DNA of 64,000 nucleotides from Endozoicomonas sp. 8E (GTDB lineage Bacteria > Pseudomonadota > Gammaproteobacteria > Pseudomonadales > Endozoicomonadaceae): positions 6,672,001 to 6,736,000 of the forward strand of contig NZ_CP120717.1 in assembly GCF_032883915.1 (NCBI RefSeq), written 5' to 3'. Both the position numbers and the translations under genes were made by a program. The first letter of the stretch is position 1. Each line of letters opens with the position of its first letter. Below the pieces are notes generated by a model. That model searched no databases. It was not told the origin of the DNA and saw only the letters and a program-made list of their open reading frames with translations. This document shows, in pieces, positions 8,969 to 20,879 of the stretch.

Positions 8969-10021
8969 ATGAGTATTTTCAAATCCCACATTGTCCAAAT
9001 GGAAGCCTACAACCCTCCTCTGGAAGGCCGGGGCCCTCATGACCACCTGCTACTGGACTTTAATGAACGTACCCTGCCCGTTTGCCCTTCAGTAAAAGAG
9101 GCCATGATTGATTTCATTCAGGCTGATCGCCTGCAGTGTTATCCATCTTATGGGAACATTGCTGCAAAGATTGCCAGATACTGCAATGTTGAGGCTGATC
9201 AGCTGATGATCACCAATGGCTCCGACCAGGGTATCGAACTGATCATCCGCTCAGCCTGTCGTGAAGGTGAAGAAGCCATTATTCCCCGTCCCTCATTCGC
9301 CATGTATCAGCAGGTGGCCAGGGTAGAAAACCTCAACATTATTGAGCCTGCGTATTCCAAAGACAATGGCTTCCCCAGACAGGCTGTGCTTGATGTTATT
9401 TCTGATAAAACCCGGCTTATAGTAATTTCCAATCCCAACAACCCAAGTGGCACTATTGTGGCGAGGGAAGACATTCTTGAAATTGCCGCCGCTGCCCCCA
9501 ACGCCGCCATTCTTGTGGATGAATGTTATTTTGAATACACGCAGCAAACAGTGGCAGATGCCGTTGAGCAATACCCCAATCTGCTGATTACCCGCACCTT
9601 CTCAAAAACCTGGGGCTTACCTTCTGTCCGTCTTGGTTATGTCATCAGTAATAGTGAGAATATACGAGCACTGCTGAATGTTCGCGGTCCGTACGACGTT
9701 AATCAGCTGGCAGTGGTTGCGATAGATGCAGCGCTTTCCAACCCGGGCTATACCGAACAGTATGTTAAAGAAGTGATGGAAGTCTCCAAACCCATGTTTG
9801 AAGATTTTCTGAACAGCAAAGGAATTGATTACTGGCCCAGTGTCGCCAACTTTATCTGGACATTCCCGAACAACCCGGATGAGATCGAAAAACACCTCCG
9901 GTCTCACCATATACTGGTTCGACCAAAGGCCGATGATAGTGGCAAAACAGGCTTGAGAATTAATCTGGGCAACAAGGCTCAGACTGAGTCTCTTATCCAA
10001 ACCTGGTCCCGGATAATATGA
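8969..10021 (+). CDS. hisC: Histidinol-phosphate aminotransferase-like PLP enzyme
   Basis: 350 residues, fold-type I aminotransferase. Motifs: NGSDQGIEL, NPNNPSGT (cofactor-site Asn), DECYFEY, and the PLP-lysine motif TRTFSKTWGLPSVRLGY. HisC transfers the amino group from glutamate to imidazole acetol phosphate in histidine synthesis; related enzymes act on aromatic or phosphonate substrates, and no his gene is nearby, so the substrate is uncertain. The open frame begins at 8819 inside the repeat flank, but the ATG at 8969 has AGGAAG six bases upstream and gives the family N-terminus. It stops exactly where the convergent 10022 gene stops. Confidence 0.8.
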   Translation: MSIFKSHIVQMEAYNPPLEGRGPHDHLLLDFNERTLPVCPSVKEAMIDFIQADRLQCYPSYGNIAAKIARYCNVEADQLMITNGSDQGIELIIRSACREGEEAIIPRPSFAMYQQVARVENLNIIEPAYSKDNGFPRQAVLDVISDKTRLIVISNPNNPSGTIVAREDILEIAAAAPNAAILVDECYFEYTQQTVADAVEQYPNLLITRTFSKTWGLPSVRLGYVISNSENIRALLNVRGPYDVNQLAVVAIDAALSNPGYTEQYVKEVMEVSKPMFEDFLNSKGIDYWPSVANFIWTFPNNPDEIEKHLRSHHILVRPKADDSGKTGLRINLGNKAQTESLIQTWSRII

Positions 10022-13000
10022 TTAGCGATACTCAATCACAGGTTTCCCCAAATGCGCAGGAGGCTGATAGCCTCTTGGCAATTTATAGTTTCGCCAATCA
10101 AAATCAGGGTTGAACTCTCTCTGCCCATCAATCATATCTCTCATTGAAGGCGATTCGTTGATATAGATCGCTGTCAAATCATCAGACCTCCAACCGTTAT
10201 CATCAGATAGCTCCTGCAGCTCGATAAATCGCTCAAAACTGATATCAGGACCTCTTCCATCTCCAGACGTGAACATTTCCCGATTGGCAGCAAAGTCCAC
10301 CCTGTAAATCATCGGCTTAGCGCCATAGAAGTGGAATGTCGTATAGGGTATGCCTCGTTCATCAGCGGCTTTTTCAACAGACTCCAGCATGCCCTCCACG
10401 TCGTCCACCATGACGATATGTTGTGCCGGATGCCCGGATTTGTCGAGGTAGTGATGCAAGCCCTGCCCCTTAGTTTTCAGTGGCCCCGTTTGGACTTTTA
10501 CCGTGATTGCATCATCAAACAGATTTCTGTCGAGTTGTGTTTCCTCAATTTTTTTTCTCAAAGAGTCTTCGTCATTGGCGGTAAGCAGAATAATTCTGGC
10601 ATTGCCCGGACCCGCCTTTGTTCGGATATCCTGAATGATTTTGACCGTATCAGGATTGACCAGACGTCTCTCTTGACGACCCTCGGCCACTATATCTTTG
10701 GCGATGAGCGTCTCATCCAAATCGAAACAGACCAGGACCGGTTCACCGGGTTTGATATGTGCCAGCACTTCCCTAATGTTTTGTGATTTCTGCACTCTAC
10801 CTGACTCACGGACTTTCAGAGCTTCTGGTAAAGCACTCGCTGCTTCAGATACTGTGACCTCGGCAGGTGGAACCATGACTGCCTGATCAGCTGGCAGCTC
10901 ATTCTGCCCCCAGGTCATGACCTGACGCCCCCGGCCCATCAAATTCAGCTTGATATCATCTTTGACTTCTTTAGCCCTCCCCCTGAGAGCGCGGTTTTCT
11001 GTTTTCCAGTTATTATCCGGGAATGCCTGTTTCAGGTTTCTTTCAATCTCCAGAGGACCAAGACCTGAATCGGGTCGTATCTGAGCCAGTTCCTGCGAAG
11101 CAAGCTTTATGTTATTGGCAGCAGGATCAGAAAGCCTCAACATCTCATGCATCAATGCTTTCATGTCTTCTGCTCTGGAAACTTGCGCCTGGTCCATTCT
11201 CATCTGCAGAGAGATCAGCTGGCTGCGTTTGAGCTTCAATCCCCCCCAGAGGAAATCCCAACCCGCTTCAGAGAAACATCTGGACAGATCCGCTTCTACC
11301 TCCGCTGGACTCAATTGGACTTCAGGTCGAATCTGGACCAATTCCTCAGCAGCCTGCTTTCGACTTTGTGATGCAGCGGGAGATAACTTCCATAAGTCGT
11401 TCATTAGTTGTTTCATTGCAGTCGGCTTACTTATCGGTTGAGCATTGATCACCTGTTGCTCAGCCTTGTCGATATTAGCCTGTAGCCTCATATCGACATC
11501 GGGACCACAATATTCATTCCACTCCCGTTCTGTTGGAAAGGCTGCATTAAAGTTGGTTTCCTGAACATCCCTCATTGCCTGATCAATCTGTACATATCTG
11601 CCTCTGAGCTGTTGAAATGCCTCATAAGCCATACGACGACTGCTTCTTTGCTCAGGTGACAGAAGCACCAGATTCTTTATCAGATCACGGCATGACTCTT
11701 GCCCTTTTTTTGGATCGAAGACATCAAAACGATGCTTCAAAGGCTCAACTTCAGCGGGTCTTCTCAGCTGGTAGGTGCCATCCCACAAAGAAGGCCACAG
11801 CTCACGTCCCGGAGCTCTCTCCAGACCTTTGATAATTTCAGCCCTGGCAGGCGCCCCATTGACATGGGTGGATAACCAGTCAGCAGCTGCTTCAATACTT
11901 CCCTGCCACTGTTCAGGTACCTTATCCAGCTGCTCAAACACGCCTATCAGATGGCCATAATTTCGATCACTGGCCAGACAAAGGTTGGTGCTGTCAATCT
12001 CCCTGTCATATTGCTCATCACTGACAAACTCTGGAGAATAGGCCTGGATGGAGACACTTTTGAAGTAATCCCTGGCTTCATCCGTCGGTGTTCCATCGGG
12101 ATTAAGCACAGGGAACATCTGTCGGTTTTGCGCGTCCACTACGATAAATCGCCCGGATGACTTCAGTCTTTGCAGAAAGGTGTAATGACCGGCACCACCA
12201 CTTTTGCCTGATTTCAGGACAACATACCGGTCACTATCAAACGCCTCGGCTAATGGCCTTTTGGCGGTACCGGGCTGTCTCTGCTGGCCTTTTTTGATGG
12301 CTTCGAAAAACTGCTCGACACGACTCTGAAATTCATGGTGATGCTGTTGTTCATCAATACCGTCGATCTGGGCCCAACCCACAATAGGCGTCGTCTGACT
12401 GCTATCAAAAGGAATCTCTATTGGCGTTGAAATGGCCTGGACCTGGTTGTACCCCTTGCCTCTGGCAAAATGCTCCAGAGAGTTGGCAAAGCCCTGACAG
12501 TTTGAATTACCCGCTGCCTGTCTCTTATAGAGTTCGGATACAACGTTATTGAGGAGTTCAAATTCAACTTCTTCATCGGCTGAAATCAGGGTCTGCCCGT
12601 GGATTGTCAATTCATCCAGATCGGCGAGGCGATTGACTCTGTCAGCGCCAAAAGTTCCAGCCTCTATCTGTCGTATGGCTTCATCCTTATCAATCCGTCC
12701 GTACTGGTATTCAAGATCAATTTTGGAACGGTTATAACCACGGTCAATATCTTCCTTAATCTGGTTAAATGCTTCTGCCTCCATATGTTGCACATTAATG
12801 AGCATCTGTCGACGTTCTGCTTCCACATTGCGCACAGCATCCTCAAAAGAAACTGCATGAACCCTATGCTGATTAAACCGGTCACTGACAACCCGGTCGG
12901 GTTGCTGGCCGGATGGCTGTATACGATCCCACTGAGCTTTCATGGTCAGGAATTGTTGTTGAGCGTCGTCCATTTCCGGCAACTGCCATGAAGACTGCTC

Positions 13001-14560
13001 AGAGGGCATAGCACTCGCGGCAGAAGCTTCTGGCTGTTTTTCAGGAACAGGGGGCGGTGTCTTGACTGTCTGCTGGACAACAGACGCTCCATCCGTTGTT
13101 GGAATCCCCTTTTTGGCCATTACCACAATTTTTCCGGAAAACTCACGGATGTAATCTTGCTGACGACGACTTCTGTTCAAAACTCCCTGAGCCAGCGCCC
13201 CATCGGTATTTAAAAGATGAACAGCCACTGCAAGGTCTGCATCCCTTATATCCGGGTTGAATGCCCTGGCTTTTTTAAAGGCTTCCAGCTGTTCCCTTGT
13301 TGCTGGTTGCTGAGGGCCAACAAACTCCTGACTCAATGGGCTCAAACCCATTTGCCTATAATCGTCGTCCAGCTCGTCACTGATGTCATGGGGCTCTGCA
13401 GAAGATTGCCTCAGGTAGCTATACATGTCCTCAAGGCTGGTAAACACAGGTATTAATTCGTTGTCGTCCTTTACCGTCTTTGGAGCAGCCTCTGAAGCTG
13501 CCTGAACATCTTCTCCGGGGAGAACGCCGTACAGGAATTTACCCTCATTGACCGTGCGCCCCAATTCGTTGAGCAGAGGATCATCAAATTTCATATTATC
13601 CAGGCAGGCATTGACCATTTCATCGGTCATCACTTTATCCCGATAAGCCTGTTTCATATCCTGAACGGTCAAACTGTATTGTCTGTCTCCGAGAATATCC
13701 ACAAATATCTGACATGCCCTGTGAACCAGCTTCTCTCTGATTTGCGGCGGAGTAATGGCAGAAAGGCGTTGAGACTCAGTGACTTTATCAGGTGCGTCAC
13801 GACGGCGGGCATTCGCCCGCTCCCGTCTGGTAAATCGAAGCTCTCTGGGAGGGTTTGTCTTGAAATAATCAATGGCCTGATCCATAACGTTAAAATATTG
13901 GTCCAGATCGCCAGTATGCCCGGAAGTGAAAACACTTTTGCGAGTTGCATCCGTTCCTGAATGAAGTAACGTAACCTCATAAGGCTGCTCTTCATCAGGA
14001 GCCCGATGTTTCGCACATTGAATCCGGATATCGACTTTCTCGGACTCCATAAAGTCCCTTAAATGGGCTTCCCAGTCATCTTTGTCTCGGGCTTTGGTGG
14101 TCAAACAAAATTTTGAGATCAGGTTTTCGACGGCTGCCTGTATTTCATTATCCGGCGCTTTTTTCAGGAGTAGCTGAACCAGCTCAACCTCAGCCTCATG
14201 CAGAACGGTCATACTGGCCTGGTTTAAGGCTACAAATTCATCATTCCAGGCACTGGCCTTTCTTGGCGCAGCCGAATCTATGATGGATACATCCCTTTTT
14301 AACAGCGGGGTTTTAGCCCCGGTGGCCGTCCGGACTTCACGACTAACGCCCACCAGCTCAGGCTTATCCATGAGTTCATTGTGTCGCTGATAATAAATGC
14401 TTACGGAGCGACAAAAGGCATTGTACTTATCAGACGGCCCCAGAACCCAGCCGACTTTTTCCGATGACAAGCGACCATTATCAAGAATGGGGTATTTGCC
14501 TTGAACGTCTTTATTGGATTGATAAAAATCTAGAAATGATAGAGGAGAAAACGGAACCAC
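10022..14560 (-). CDS. Large protein with papain-like triad and C-terminal HAD domain
   Basis: 1512 residues, no signal peptide or membrane segment. I do not recognise the full-length family. The C-terminal part has a HAD phosphatase fold: FDLDETL (nucleophile Asp1280, second Asp1282), ILLTAND, a Lys motif LKTKGQG, and MVDDVEGM; it resembles the DUF2608 group of HAD proteins known from Legionella and Coxiella. In the middle, Cys688 (NSNCQGFANSLEHF), His792 (GGAGHYTFLQRL) and Asp809 (RFIVVDAQNRQ) fit a papain-like Cys-His-Asp arrangement. The rest is Glu/Gln/Arg-rich and likely helical. Start: GTG at 14560 has a perfect AAGGAGGT five bases from it; a TTG/ATG at 14599/14593 is in frame but lacks such a site. 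Size and composition suggest a translocated effector (inference). Confidence 0.75.
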   Translation of the reverse strand: MVPFSPLSFLDFYQSNKDVQGKYPILDNGRLSSEKVGWVLGPSDKYNAFCRSVSIYYQRHNELMDKPELVGVSREVRTATGAKTPLLKRDVSIIDSAAPRKASAWNDEFVALNQASMTVLHEAEVELVQLLLKKAPDNEIQAAVENLISKFCLTTKARDKDDWEAHLRDFMESEKVDIRIQCAKHRAPDEEQPYEVTLLHSGTDATRKSVFTSGHTGDLDQYFNVMDQAIDYFKTNPPRELRFTRRERANARRRDAPDKVTESQRLSAITPPQIREKLVHRACQIFVDILGDRQYSLTVQDMKQAYRDKVMTDEMVNACLDNMKFDDPLLNELGRTVNEGKFLYGVLPGEDVQAASEAAPKTVKDDNELIPVFTSLEDMYSYLRQSSAEPHDISDELDDDYRQMGLSPLSQEFVGPQQPATREQLEAFKKARAFNPDIRDADLAVAVHLLNTDGALAQGVLNRSRRQQDYIREFSGKIVVMAKKGIPTTDGASVVQQTVKTPPPVPEKQPEASAASAMPSEQSSWQLPEMDDAQQQFLTMKAQWDRIQPSGQQPDRVVSDRFNQHRVHAVSFEDAVRNVEAERRQMLINVQHMEAEAFNQIKEDIDRGYNRSKIDLEYQYGRIDKDEAIRQIEAGTFGADRVNRLADLDELTIHGQTLISADEEVEFELLNNVVSELYKRQAAGNSNCQGFANSLEHFARGKGYNQVQAISTPIEIPFDSSQTTPIVGWAQIDGIDEQQHHHEFQSRVEQFFEAIKKGQQRQPGTAKRPLAEAFDSDRYVVLKSGKSGGAGHYTFLQRLKSSGRFIVVDAQNRQMFPVLNPDGTPTDEARDYFKSVSIQAYSPEFVSDEQYDREIDSTNLCLASDRNYGHLIGVFEQLDKVPEQWQGSIEAAADWLSTHVNGAPARAEIIKGLERAPGRELWPSLWDGTYQLRRPAEVEPLKHRFDVFDPKKGQESCRDLIKNLVLLSPEQRSSRRMAYEAFQQLRGRYVQIDQAMRDVQETNFNAAFPTEREWNEYCGPDVDMRLQANIDKAEQQVINAQPISKPTAMKQLMNDLWKLSPAASQSRKQAAEELVQIRPEVQLSPAEVEADLSRCFSEAGWDFLWGGLKLKRSQLISLQMRMDQAQVSRAEDMKALMHEMLRLSDPAANNIKLASQELAQIRPDSGLGPLEIERNLKQAFPDNNWKTENRALRGRAKEVKDDIKLNLMGRGRQVMTWGQNELPADQAVMVPPAEVTVSEAASALPEALKVRESGRVQKSQNIREVLAHIKPGEPVLVCFDLDETLIAKDIVAEGRQERRLVNPDTVKIIQDIRTKAGPGNARIILLTANDEDSLRKKIEETQLDRNLFDDAITVKVQTGPLKTKGQGLHHYLDKSGHPAQHIVMVDDVEGMLESVEKAADERGIPYTTFHFYGAKPMIYRVDFAANREMFTSGDGRGPDISFERFIELQELSDDNGWRSDDLTAIYINESPSMRDMIDGQREFNPDFDWRNYKLPRGYQPPAHLGKPVIEYR

Positions 14561-14680
14561 TATGACCTCCTTGTCATTGGCACAGCTAAACATTTCCAAA
14601 AGCTTAGCAAGCTACGGTTACGTCACTTATTCGACAGGTGACAGGGAGTCAGCCAGAGGACTGACTCCCGAAGTTTATTT

Positions 14681-16560
<1,880 letters not shown>

Positions 16561-16628
16561 TGCCGGAAAGTATAAGTAGATTTCTAAAAGGTTAATAGTA
16601 TAAAGGCACAAAAAAACCAAGGGTTTAT

Positions 16629-17297
16629 TCAGCTGTAGTCGCCTGAAAGCTCCTTACACAGCTGGGTTCTGAAGGTCTGCAAGAAGTCACTGTGACGTGC
16701 GGCCATTTTACGCCCGGGCTCTGTTTTCATGGTCTTCTGAATCTGTAAAAGCTTGATTTCAAAATGGTCCAGTGAGTACTGACGATCGTTCAGTGCCCTG
16801 TTTTTCCCCATAGGATCGTCAGGATCAAAGAGTTTCTGGCCCAGCTTGCCACCCGTATAAAAACAGCGGGCAATACCAATCGCGCCCAATGCTTCCATCC
16901 TGTCGGCATCCTGAACCACTTCAGCTTCCAGAGTTTCAGGGGTGATATTAGCGGAGTAACTGTGCGTTTTTACTGCATGACACACGGCACCCGTCAACTC
17001 TTCTGGAAAGGCCAGAGATTTCAGGCAGACTTCAGTCTCTTCAGCCGCCAGGGTGGAAGCCCTGGAGCGCTCCGGATGGTTTTTTGGCAACACCACAATG
17101 TCGTGAAAATAGCAGGCAGCAAGAACCACCAGCCGGTTAATGTCAAAATGCCCCTCATCCATCAACTGTTGAGCGGTTTTCCAGACCCGCTGAAAATGGG
17201 AAATGTCGTGAGAGGCATCATCGCAGTCCCTGTTTTGCAGGTATTCGACAAAACGTTCTTCCCAGCTTTTCAGAAGTGCAGGCTCATTAAAGTTCAT
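16629..17297 (-). CDS. HD-domain phosphohydrolase, YedJ-like
   Basis: 222 residues. HD-superfamily metal ligands are visible: HDISHFQRVWKTA near the N-terminus, CYFHDIVVLPKNHPERS (the HD pair) and VVQDADRMEALGAIG (the last Asp). Resembles E. coli YedJ, a predicted phosphohydrolase without assigned substrate. Its ATG overlaps the stop of the upstream phosphodiesterase gene (ATGA, 17294-17297), so the two are coupled. Confidence 0.88.
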   Translation of the reverse strand: MNFNEPALLKSWEERFVEYLQNRDCDDASHDISHFQRVWKTAQQLMDEGHFDINRLVVLAACYFHDIVVLPKNHPERSRASTLAAEETEVCLKSLAFPEELTGAVCHAVKTHSYSANITPETLEAEVVQDADRMEALGAIGIARCFYTGGKLGQKLFDPDDPMGKNRALNDRQYSLDHFEIKLLQIQKTMKTEPGRKMAARHSDFLQTFRTQLCKELSGDYS

Positions 17298-18124
17298 GAT
17301 TCAGGATCCACAGGCCTTTGGTAGCGTTGACAGGTGCTGCTGTTAATAGTCGGGGAATCATGCAAAAAATTGTGCGTGTGGACAACCACTCTGTCCGGGT
17401 GAATATCCACCAGATTATAAACCGGAGGCTCTGGCGAAACAGAGTCTGGCTTGGGGTTATCAAAATCAAAAGGTGTCTGGTGTACCAGTGAAGGTGGGCA
17501 TGAAAAGCTGATCCCCTGCCAACTGCCTGCAACAGAGCGGTGCAAATGCCCCAGGAACAAATGCCTGATCCGTTCCTTATGGGGCTTGATCACTGACCAG
17601 AGTGCTTCTGAGTTGATCAGATTGTCCCTGTCCATGCTCGCCAACCCCGTTTCAAAAGGAGGATGGTGCATAAACAGACAAACCGGTTTGCCTGATGCCT
17701 TCAGTTCATGTCTCAGCCATGCCAGTCTTTGCTCACAGAGAAAACCACTGCGCTTTCTGTCATCCAGAGTATCCAGACAGATCAGGTTGACCCCTTCTGT
17801 TTCGAGCTTAAACTGGATAAAACCTTCCTTCTGCCTTGGGTGACTCGGAAAAACATCCAGAAAATTCTGCCTGTGATCATGATTGCCCATCAGGCAATAA
17901 GCCGGAAAAGGCAACCTGTCCAACTCTTCTTTCAAGGCTCTATAAGCCTCTTTCTCGCCCCAGTGAGTCAGGTCACCGGTAATAATGCAGGCGCTGGATT
18001 CCGGCACTTGCTGCACAAGTGTATCGACACAGTGTTGCAGCCTTGCCTGTGGGTCAATGTCGTAATTCAACATACCCGCCGGAACCAACTGGGGATCAGA
18101 AAAGTGTACAAATCGATAGGCCAT
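17294..18124 (-). CDS. Calcineurin-like phosphoesterase, CpdA-type
   Basis: 276 residues. Metallophosphoesterase motifs in order: HFSDPQL, GDLTHWG, GNHDHR, HHPPF and GHLHRS. CpdA hydrolyses cAMP; the overall layout fits, but the first motif has DPQ in place of the usual DxH, so one metal site may differ and the substrate is not certain. The frame opens at 18166; the ATG at 18124 gives the family-like start (MAYRFVHFSD). First gene of a pair with the YedJ-like gene. Confidence 0.8.
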   Translation of the reverse strand: MAYRFVHFSDPQLVPAGMLNYDIDPQARLQHCVDTLVQQVPESSACIITGDLTHWGEKEAYRALKEELDRLPFPAYCLMGNHDHRQNFLDVFPSHPRQKEGFIQFKLETEGVNLICLDTLDDRKRSGFLCEQRLAWLRHELKASGKPVCLFMHHPPFETGLASMDRDNLINSEALWSVIKPHKERIRHLFLGHLHRSVAGSWQGISFSCPPSLVHQTPFDFDNPKPDSVSPEPPVYNLVDIHPDRVVVHTHNFLHDSPTINSSTCQRYQRPVDPES

Positions 18125-18221
18125 AAAATGCAATCCCGTCATTATTCTCAACTTAAATGATCGCACGGAAAAGCTATCGCTTTAGTAGGAGTTTGTTTAC
18201 AACTTCTATGGTGTATTCAGG

Positions 18222-18758
18222 CTAATGAGAATGGCTGAGAGCTTCTACCGAACTCAGAGAAAACCGGGCAACCGTTAAATTACACCAGCCCTCATAACCC
18301 GCCAGACTCATGCCCAGCGACTCAATCACATCGATGGCAAATTCGTTCTCGGGTGAAGCAAAAGAGATGATTTCCTTGAAGCCCAATCTTTTGAACCCCA
18401 GGTCGGTCACAGCTTCAGCCGCTTCGATGACCAGCCCACGGCCGCGATACTCCTGACTGAATCGCCAGCTCATTTCTATGGTATCGCCATATGCCGAAAA
18501 TCCACAGTTGCCAATCAGCCTGTTACTCTCTTTCAGTACTACTGCCCAACGAGACCAGCCTTTATGGTCAAGTTCGATCTGAAAACGCCAGAGATCCGTT
18601 TCTGCTTCGTTGGCCGGGGAGTGAGTACTGTAATGCAGTTCTTTGTGAACTGCTCCAATGATATCGGCGTACGGCTTCAAGTCTGCTTCCTGCCAGGTTC
18701 GCAGGATCAGTCGGGGTGTTTCGGCAACAATCAGCACATGAGACTCCAGAAACTTCAT
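18222..18758 (-). CDS. GNAT-family N-acetyltransferase, RimJ/RimL-like
   Basis: 178 residues. Starts with the RimJ/L-type pattern ETPRLILRTWQEADL; the acetyl-CoA motif appears as EYRGRGLVIEAAEAV (Q/RxxGxG/A-like) and is followed by GFKEIISFASPENEFA. Members acetylate ribosomal protein N-termini, antibiotics or small molecules; substrate unknown here. A GTG one codon upstream (18761) is an alternative start. Confidence 0.85.
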   Translation of the reverse strand: MKFLESHVLIVAETPRLILRTWQEADLKPYADIIGAVHKELHYSTHSPANEAETDLWRFQIELDHKGWSRWAVVLKESNRLIGNCGFSAYGDTIEMSWRFSQEYRGRGLVIEAAEAVTDLGFKRLGFKEIISFASPENEFAIDVIESLGMSLAGYEGWCNLTVARFSLSSVEALSHSH

Positions 18759-18986
18759 CACCAGGCAAGATAAGGTTTAGTCGATTTTTTCACTTTAACC
18801 AGAATCTGCACCCATTAAATAAAAGAGTACCGCTTTCTTCGACCCTGAACTGATAAAAAAAGTTCGCCAGATCGAACGTTTTTTTCCCAGACACGATAAA
18901 CTGAGTACAAAATGACTCCCGGCTCTTATTCACTCCAGAACCGCCGATGAAACTTAAAGGAACCTGGGCAACTATGAGGTCTGGCA

Positions 18987-20333
18987 TTGAATCCTGAATT
19001 TCTGGACTACCTGAATAGAAAAGATGAAAGCTTCAGTTGGCGCTGCCTTGAAACCTCTCATTGCGAAGAGTTTCCAGCCGTCTCCATTAGCCATTTAGAA
19101 CTGATTTCCCAGACTTGGCAGGAAGGCATACGGTTTGGCCTCCGTCAGCCGGAATGGCAACACCGCCTCACACTTTACTGGCCTGAAGAAGGTTCAGAGA
19201 GTCCCTGTCTGCTAATGATTAATGGTGGATCAAGGCACGATCCTTCCCTTGAACTCACTCCCTCACATAATGTCGATGGCGCACGATTATGCCAACTCAC
19301 CAAAACCCCGGTAGCCGTTCTCAAAGATGTTCCCAACCAACCTTTGACCTTTGAGGATGGTGTTCCCAGGTCGGAGGATGATCTTGTTGCTTTTTCCTGG
19401 CAAGCCTTTCTGGAAGATCCTGAACACAATGGTTTTATGCCCATTCAATGGCCCATGGTGAAAAGTGTTATCCGGGCCATGGATGCTTTGTGCGAGTTCA
19501 GCGAAGACTTCGGTAAAAAAGAGTGCTCCCGAATAGATGACTTCATTATCGCCGGAGCTTCCAAACGAGGCTGGATTTCATGGTTGACGGCAGCCGCTGA
19601 CCAGAGGGTCACGGCCCTTATTCCAATGGTGATCGATACATTGAACGTACAAGCCTGCATGAATCATCATCTGAATGTTTATGGCGGCTTTGCCAGCGCC
19701 ATTAGCGATTATGCAGACAGTGATCATGACATTCTTTCAAGCCTGGAATCCAAGGGTATGCAGCAATTGCTCAATGATATCGACCCCTTCGTCTATAGAA
19801 GCCAGCTCCATGTGCCTGCATTTATTGTCAACGCCAGTTGCGATGAGTTCTTTCCACCGGACTCTGCCCGATTTTATTACCCGAAGTTATCTGAATTAAC
19901 CTGGCTGAGGTATTTACCGAATGCCAGCCATTACCTGGGCCGGGACAGTGACGTAAACACCGATGAAATCATGGCTTCTGTCTTTGGTGCGCTGATCTCG
20001 GAGCAGGATATGCCTGCCATGAACTGGCAACTGCTGGATGAAGGCGGTCTGGAAATCAGAACCAGCCTTGAACCTAAATTAGCCCGAGCCTGGGTTTGCC
20101 ATAACCCTGAGGCCAGAGACTTCCGAAAAGATATACTGCAACAGGCAGGTATTCGCTATCAGGCAACCCGGATAGAACCTGTCGTCTCAATGCCCTGGAC
20201 TTATCAGTTTTGCCCTGCAACGCCAGAGAATGGATGGACTGCGTTCTTCATTGAGCTGATCTTCGACAATGCGCCTTATCCGGATCTGATCCTGACATCA
20301 GGCGTTCGGGTGACTCCTGACGTTTATCCTTAG
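18987..20333 (+). CDS. PqaA-family alpha/beta hydrolase, cytoplasmic form
   Basis: 448 residues, PhoPQ-activated pathogenicity-related (PqaA) family. Alpha/beta-hydrolase pattern: nucleophile Ser in AGASKRGWISWLTAA, Asp in NASCDEFFPPDS and His in LPNASHYLG. Family hallmark VTALIPMVIDTLNV is also present. Salmonella PqaA is induced by PhoPQ; biochemical function is poorly known. No signal peptide is visible, unlike the paralogue at 34173. Start is TTG at 18987 with GAGGT six bases upstream. Confidence 0.85.
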   Translation: MNPEFLDYLNRKDESFSWRCLETSHCEEFPAVSISHLELISQTWQEGIRFGLRQPEWQHRLTLYWPEEGSESPCLLMINGGSRHDPSLELTPSHNVDGARLCQLTKTPVAVLKDVPNQPLTFEDGVPRSEDDLVAFSWQAFLEDPEHNGFMPIQWPMVKSVIRAMDALCEFSEDFGKKECSRIDDFIIAGASKRGWISWLTAAADQRVTALIPMVIDTLNVQACMNHHLNVYGGFASAISDYADSDHDILSSLESKGMQQLLNDIDPFVYRSQLHVPAFIVNASCDEFFPPDSARFYYPKLSELTWLRYLPNASHYLGRDSDVNTDEIMASVFGALISEQDMPAMNWQLLDEGGLEIRTSLEPKLARAWVCHNPEARDFRKDILQQAGIRYQATRIEPVVSMPWTYQFCPATPENGWTAFFIELIFDNAPYPDLILTSGVRVTPDVYP

Positions 20334-20368
20334 GACAAAAAAGGATAACCGGACAGCCCATCAGGAGG

Positions 20369-20794
20369 CTATTCAGACTTTTTCATATCCCGGTACTGTT
20401 TCAGTTTATCCCGCAACTCCTTGCGTGACTCTCGATAGGTTTGCATCTGCTGATCGTTCAGTACCGTCGCCAGTCTCTTATTGGTTTCATCTCTGTTTTC
20501 CCTCAGAGCCTTGGCTTTTGTGAGACGGTTCTCGTCGGTGGCCCGAATTTTTTTCAGATTCTCCCTACTGTCCTTCAGTATCACTTTTACCTTGGGTTTT
20601 TGTTCATTGGTGAGATTGAGTTTTTGCTCCAGCTGGCTATATGCTTCTTCCATATTCATGGGTGCTTCACTGGGAGCCGCTTCTACTCCGACTGAGCAAA
20701 ATAGCAGCAGGACGGAAACCAGCCATAAACAGATAACCGGGCTCCCTGCTGACGAATGATTGTCCATTGAATAAAAAGATGCTCCGGGTTTCAT
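20369..20794 (-). CDS. Small Spy/CpxP-like periplasmic helical protein
   Basis: 141 residues. N-terminal signal peptide (hydrophobic core CLWLVSVLLLFCSVG, cleavage near VEA|AP), then a highly charged helical region with LTNEQKPKVKVIL and LNDQQMQTY, reminiscent of the LTxxQ motifs of Spy/CpxP chaperones. A strong GGAGG seven bases before the ATG at 20794 fixes the start. The family assignment is tentative; periplasmic chaperone or stress-sensing function is inferred. Confidence 0.65.
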   Translation of the reverse strand: MKPGASFYSMDNHSSAGSPVICLWLVSVLLLFCSVGVEAAPSEAPMNMEEAYSQLEQKLNLTNEQKPKVKVILKDSRENLKKIRATDENRLTKAKALRENRDETNKRLATVLNDQQMQTYRESRKELRDKLKQYRDMKKSE

Positions 20795-20879
20795 AGCAAT
20801 TCCTCCTGTGAAACAGACAATTCATCCACACCTTAAAGAGTGAGAAGGTGTGTCATACATAACATGAAAGGTGCCTGCC

